From contig CBFHZN010000021.1 in assembly GCA_965660355.1 (NCBI GenBank), positions 1-17,372 of the forward strand: a stretch of DNA of 17,372 bases. The letters are read 5' to 3'. The notes beneath the pieces were generated by a model that was not told where the DNA came from, ran no database searches, and was given only the letters and a program-made list of their open reading frames with translations. The translations under genes and the position numbers were made by a program. Each line of letters begins with the position of its first letter. Position 1 is the stretch's first letter. Origin of the DNA: CAJXVY01 sp965660355. GTDB taxonomy: Bacteria; Actinomycetota; Actinomycetes; Actinomycetales; Microbacteriaceae. Of this stretch, positions 14,468 to 17,372 are shown one piece after another.

Positions 14468-14965
14468 ATGCAGTTTGAGATAAGACCCGCGACCACCAGT
14501 GATATTTCGAAGATCAGAGAGCTTTGTGAACCACTGGTTGAAAAGCGAATCCTGTTGGGAAAAGAACTGGTTGAGCTTTACGAATCAGTTCAAGAGTTTC
14601 TAGTCTGCTATCAGGGTGACAGACTGATTGGCTGCGGAGCGCTGCATGTGATGTGGGAGGATCTGGCTGAAGTTAGAACACTGGTTGTTGCTCCTGAAAT
14701 TCAGGGAACCGGCATTGGTCACGAGATTTTAGAAAAGCTTATGGGAAACGCCAGAGAGTTGGGTGTTGAGAGAGTGTTCTGTCTAACCTTTGAGGTTGAG
14801 TTTTTCTCCAAACACGGTTTTGAAGTGATAACCGACACCCCCATTCAACCCGAGGTTTATGCAGAGATGGTGAGATCTCACGATGAGGGTGTTGCAGAGT
14901 TTTTGGATCTAGCACGAGTTAAGCAGAACACGCTTGGAAACACTCGTATGTTGGCAGTTCTCTAA
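14468..14965 (+). CDS. argA: Amino-acid N-acetyltransferase, short GNAT form (N-acetylglutamate synthase)
   Basis: It probably acetylates glutamate with acetyl-CoA, the first step of arginine synthesis. The 165-residue product is a lone GNAT domain without the kinase-like part of classical ArgA. It matches the actinobacterial Rv2747 type: LYESVQEFLV, GCGALHVMWEDLAEVRTL, the acetyl-CoA loop QGTGIG (79-84), and the tail VAEFLDLARVKQNTLGNTRML. ATG 14468 is chosen because the family core begins there; in-frame TTG 14450 and GTG 14453 would overlap the SOUL gene. GGTGG (14452-14456) is the only nearby ribosome-binding candidate and is a little far. Substrate specificity for glutamate is inferred from the family. 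Confidence 0.86.
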   Translation: MQFEIRPATTSDISKIRELCEPLVEKRILLGKELVELYESVQEFLVCYQGDRLIGCGALHVMWEDLAEVRTLVVAPEIQGTGIGHEILEKLMGNARELGVERVFCLTFEVEFFSKHGFEVITDTPIQPEVYAEMVRSHDEGVAEFLDLARVKQNTLGNTRMLAVL

Positions 14966-14979
14966 CTAGATTGAATCCT

Positions 14980-15609
14980 ATGAGTGAAACCCCTTCATCA
15001 GTTTTCTGGATAAGAAGAGCCGTTGTCTTGGTCGCACTTTTTGCAATTGTCGGCCTGATTGGTTTTGGTATCAGTGCTTTATTCAACGCAACAGAAACCA
15101 CTGAACCTGCCCAAGAGACTGAAATAACAGAGCCAGTCGATGAAGAGCAGGAACAAGAAATTAGTGAATGCCTCCCCGGGACAATTGATGTTACCGCTGA
15201 GATAGGCGATGCTGATGGTGAGGTGGACCTAGATTTCAACCCAACCGAGCTTCCGCACATGTGGTACACAATCACTAATAATTCAGGCGTTGATTGCAAG
15301 TTCAATGTTGGCTCTGCAGTGACATTTTTTGAAATCACCAGTGGTGGTGAATTGATATGGACCAGCAGAGACTGCGACAGAAGTGGTGACACAAATGAGA
15401 CCGGTGTCCTAAAAGCAGGTGCAACACTTGCTAGCCCACCGATGCCGTGGGAAAAGGTTCGAAGCTCAGACACAGGTTGCGGAGCCGGACAGACAGATGT
15501 GATTACAGGTGGCGCAAGTTATTTCCTCAGCGTTGAAGTAAATGGAGTTTTGAGTAAAGACGATGCCCCTGAACCCGCCGATTCCAACCCACAGTTTCTG
15601 CTTTACTGA
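14980..15609 (+). CDS. Membrane-anchored extracytoplasmic protein, function unknown
   Basis: The 209-residue product has a short N-terminus with WIRR, a single TM helix (~11-33), a Thr/Glu/Pro-rich acidic linker (~35-63) and a predicted beta-rich outer domain. Four cysteines (64, 106, 132, 167) could make two disulfides. The segment WYTITNNSGVDCKFNVG resembles the N-G..C.L pattern of DUF4232-like and other Ig-like secreted actinobacterial domains, but I cannot place it in a family. Start ATG 14980 is preferred over the in-frame TTG 14971; neither has a Shine-Dalgarno. The end overlaps proC by one base (TGATG). Confidence 0.78.
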   Translation: MSETPSSVFWIRRAVVLVALFAIVGLIGFGISALFNATETTEPAQETEITEPVDEEQEQEISECLPGTIDVTAEIGDADGEVDLDFNPTELPHMWYTITNNSGVDCKFNVGSAVTFFEITSGGELIWTSRDCDRSGDTNETGVLKAGATLASPPMPWEKVRSSDTGCGAGQTDVITGGASYFLSVEVNGVLSKDDAPEPADSNPQFLLY

Positions 15610-16604
15610 TGATTAGCTTTATTGGCGCAGGTTCAATGAGTTCTGCGATTATTCGCGGAGCTATCAAAAGCGGTTACGACCCATCAGAAATAACTGCAAC
15701 AAATAGGTCTCGGGCAAGCTCAGTTGAACTTGCCAAACAACTTGGCATCAATAGCTTCAATCAGGAAACAGACCCACAAGCCAATATCAAGGCAGTCAGA
15801 GATGCCAAAATGGTGGTTTTGGGTGTGAAGCCCCATCAAATCCTAGAAACCATCGATGAGATCGCCGACGCTCTGAGCCCAGCAACCGTGGTTGTTTCTG
15901 TGGCGGCTGGGATAACAATCGATGCCATGCAGGAAAGGCTTCCAGGAAAAGCAGTTTTTCGGGTGATGCCGAATACGCCTTCGATGATTGGAATTGGAGT
16001 TAGCGGGATTTCAGCAGGGGTGCATTGCGATCAGCAACACATCAACTCTGTAACTGAACTNNNNNNNNNNNNNNNNNNNNNNNNNNNNNNNNNNNNNNNN
16101 NNNNNNNNNNNNNNNNNNNNNNNNNNNNNNNNNNNNNNNNNNNNNNNNNNNNNNNNNNNNATGATTGGAATTGGAGTTAGCGGGATTTCAGCAGGGGTGC
16201 ATTGCGATCAGCAACACATCAACTCTGTAACTGAACTGTTCAAAACTGTCGGTGAGGTGATTCAATGCCCCGAAAGCCAAATCGATGCCCTTAGCACCAT
16301 TAGTGGCTCTGGACCTGCCTATGTTTTTTATTTCATTGAGCAGTTTGAGAAATTGGCCCTAGATTATGGCTTCACAGAACAGCAGGCCGCGGTGATGGTT
16401 AGGCAGACATTTTTAGGAGCCACTGAATTGGCTATCCGTGGCGGAAGCTCACCAGCTGAGCTTCGGGCGCGGGTGACAAGCCCGAATGGCACCACTGAGA
16501 AGGCCATTGAAGTATTTGAAAATAGAGATCTTCACCAAATATTCACCGAGGCAAGTGCTGCGGCACTAAAAAGGGCTCGACAAATTGCGGGCCTCGAGGG
16601 ATAG
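15609..16604 (+). CDS. proC: Pyrroline-5-carboxylate reductase, interrupted by an assembly gap
   Basis: ProC makes proline from pyrroline-5-carboxylate using NAD(P)H. The N-terminal Rossmann loop FIGAGSMSSAI, GVKPHQ, VVSVAAGI and VMPNTP are present. The C-terminal half has SGSGPAYVFYFIE and the family signature LRARVTSPNGTTEKAI. As given, the frame runs through 100 unknown bases (16061-16160) and a repeated 77-bp flank, yielding 331 codons. Deleting the gap plus one copy (177 bp, 59 codons) keeps the frame and gives 272 residues, the normal ProC length. The true gene is therefore almost certainly intact. It starts one base into the stop of the preceding gene. Confidence 0.93.
   Translation: MISFIGAGSMSSAIIRGAIKSGYDPSEITATNRSRASSVELAKQLGINSFNQETDPQANIKAVRDAKMVVLGVKPHQILETIDEIADALSPATVVVSVAAGITIDAMQERLPGKAVFRVMPNTPSMIGIGVSGISAGVHCDQQHINSVTEXXXXXXXXXXXXXXXXXXXXXXXXXXXXXXXXXXMIGIGVSGISAGVHCDQQHINSVTELFKTVGEVIQCPESQIDALSTISGSGPAYVFYFIEQFEKLALDYGFTEQQAAVMVRQTFLGATELAIRGGSSPAELRARVTSPNGTTEKAIEVFENRDLHQIFTEASAAALKRARQIAGLEG
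15984..16060 (+). repeat. Left copy of a 77-bp exact duplicate flanking the gap
   Basis: This stretch inside proC is identical to 16161-16237. It encodes the segment from MIGIGVSGISAG to NSVTEL, which occurs once in normal ProC proteins. It ends exactly where the unknown bases begin, as expected for a contig end. Confidence 0.97.
16061..16160. other. Scaffold gap of 100 unknown bases
   Basis: There are exactly 100 N, a conventional placeholder size, flanked by identical 77-bp sequences. The gap is most simply an unmerged overlap between neighbouring contigs, with a true distance of minus 77 bp and no missing sequence. Confidence 0.95.
16161..16237 (+). repeat. Right copy of the 77-bp exact duplicate
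   Basis: It starts on the first base after the unknown bases and repeats 15984-16060 without mismatch, then continues into the rest of proC. It is the start of the next contig. Confidence 0.97.
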
Positions 16605-16613
16605 ACTTATTCC

Positions 16614-17210
16614 ATGGCTGATATATACGAAGCAATAGCGGATCCAAACCGTCGACACATGCTTGATGCTTTATTGCAAAGCAAGCTCTCTGGTGGCGAA
16701 GGTGAGATGACAGTAAGCGAACTGGTTGAACACACGCAGATGGGCCAGCCCACCGTTTCCAAGCACCTCAAGGTCCTAAGAGAGGCAAACCTTGTCAGCG
16801 CTCGTGAAGATGGGCAGAAGCGTTTTTACAGTGTTACACCCGATGCCCTAGAAGAAGTCGAAGATTGGGTTGTCACTTTCCTTAGTTTTGATTTTGATGT
16901 TGATGGTGAAGAGATTCTCAGCGAAAGATTGGGAGAAGCTGGTGAGCAACTGGGTCAGTGGCTAACCAAGGGTGCTGGATGGTTGAAGGATAAAGTTGGC
17001 GATCGAGTTCAACTGGATTTCGACCCAAAGCAAGCTGGAAAAGACATTGGTCGCAGACTGGCCGAGGGTAAAAGCGAGGCCGAGAAGCAGGCTAAAGAAT
17101 TAGAGGGCAAGGCTAAGACCAAAGTTGAGGAAGTCTCCAAAGAGGTCAAGTCAGAGGTGGATCATCTGACTGAAGAGGTAAAGAAAAGGGTAAACCGTGG
17201 CGACAAGTGA
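16614..17210 (+). CDS. ArsR-family winged-helix regulator with a long charged C-terminal tail
   Basis: Residues ~1-80 form an ArsR-type winged helix: IADPNRRHMLDALL, the recognition region MGQPTVSKHLKVLREANLV, and the wing REDGQKRFYSV. The usual metal-sensing ELCVCDL-type box is absent, so metal sensing is unlikely. Residues ~95-198 are an extension rich in Lys, Glu and Ala with an amphipathic, coiled-coil-like pattern, unusual for a family that is normally ~100-120 residues. ATG 16614 lies 9 bp after proC with no good Shine-Dalgarno. The last 14 bp overlap the next gene, which suggests that the pair works together. The target is unknown. Confidence 0.87.
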   Translation: MADIYEAIADPNRRHMLDALLQSKLSGGEGEMTVSELVEHTQMGQPTVSKHLKVLREANLVSAREDGQKRFYSVTPDALEEVEDWVVTFLSFDFDVDGEEILSERLGEAGEQLGQWLTKGAGWLKDKVGDRVQLDFDPKQAGKDIGRRLAEGKSEAEKQAKELEGKAKTKVEEVSKEVKSEVDHLTEEVKKRVNRGDK

Positions 17211-17372
17211 TGACGGCTTTAGGGATTTTGCAAAAAAGAAGCTAAAGGCAAAGCAAGATTTTAGAAACCTAGCGGCAGTCTGGGTGTTTGTTTTTATCCT
17301 GACAACAGCTATTTGGTTTATTACATCGCCAACCGGATATTTCTGGCCCATCTGGCCAGCCTTCGGAATAGG
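17197..17372 (+). CDS. 2TM-domain membrane protein, 3' end beyond the window
   Basis: The frame opens at GTG 17197, six bases after AAAAGGG (17184-17190), inside the end of the ArsR gene. The visible 58 codons give a basic amphipathic start (FAKKKLKAKQDFRNLAA), one TM helix (~26-43) and the motif TGYFWPIWPAFGIG. The R/K-rich start, .F..H/N.., and YFWPIWP before a second helix are typical of the 2TM domain, often found in actinobacterial signalling or membrane proteins. The second helix and the end are off the window. Confidence 0.75.
   Translation, partial: MATSDDGFRDFAKKKLKAKQDFRNLAAVWVFVFILTTAIWFITSPTGYFWPIWPAFGI

Noticed and set aside
14919..15473. 184-codon open frame on the minus strand, Ser-rich
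   Set aside because: It lies opposite argA and the secreted-protein gene, has low-complexity composition and no recognisable motif, whereas the + strand frames show family motifs or a clear TM/linker/domain plan.
16061..16160. A genuine insertion or tandem duplication inside proC
   Set aside because: Exactly 100 N with identical 77-bp flanks is the pattern of a scaffolding artefact; normal ProC length returns on collapsing it.
1..17372. Mobile elements, CRISPR arrays, defence genes or prophage remnants
   Set aside because: No transposase, integrase, repeat-spacer pattern or defence motif appears; all genes fit a syntenic core-genome region.

Overview
The window reads as chromosomal housekeeping DNA from a low-GC, streamlined actinobacterium, most likely a freshwater or marine planktonic Microbacteriaceae (Rhodoluna/Aquiluna-like). 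That placement is inference. It rests on the actinobacterial gene order (tilS-hpt-ftsH-folE-folP-folB-folK-DUF3180-Rossmann/DUF2520-panC-lysS-clpC), on many GTG and TTG starts, on the actinobacterial short form of ArgA, on very tight packing, and on a base composition that looks below 50% GC. No mobile element, CRISPR array, phage gene or obviously transferred island was found.

Layout. Positions 2-74 hold a tRNA-Glu (TTC) on the minus strand. An exported NlpC/P60 cell-wall hydrolase follows (214-1428, +) and runs convergently into inorganic pyrophosphatase (1425-1904, -); the two share a CTAG stop. From 1946 to 11239 nearly every gene on the + strand touches or overlaps the next: tilS, hpt, ftsH, the folate block folE-folP-folB-folK, a DUF3180 membrane protein, a Rossmann/DUF2520 protein, panC and lysS. 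A 58-residue single-TM protein (11243-11419) sits between lysS and clpC. clpC has its own leader with nested inverted repeats resembling a ClgR-type operator. After clpC come a SOUL-family protein, a short ArgA, a membrane-anchored secreted protein of unknown function, proC, an ArsR-family regulator with a long charged tail, and the start of a 2TM-domain protein cut by the window end.

How the genes work together. folE, folP, folB and folK give most of the route from GTP to dihydropteroate. panC supplies pantothenate for CoA. tilS and lysS serve decoding, hpt purine salvage, ftsH and clpC protein quality control, and argA and proC arginine and proline synthesis. Overlapping starts and stops suggest co-transcription and translational coupling in long operons.

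Main caveat and main leads. proC contains a 100-N scaffold gap whose flanks are an identical 77-bp duplicate. This is almost certainly an unmerged contig overlap; collapsing it restores an ordinary 272-residue ProC. The most interesting leads are the small lysS-clpC membrane protein, the clpC upstream dyads, the apparent loss of panD/coaX/lsr2 from the conserved neighbourhood, and the ArsR-2TM pair. I see no convincing new multi-gene system.
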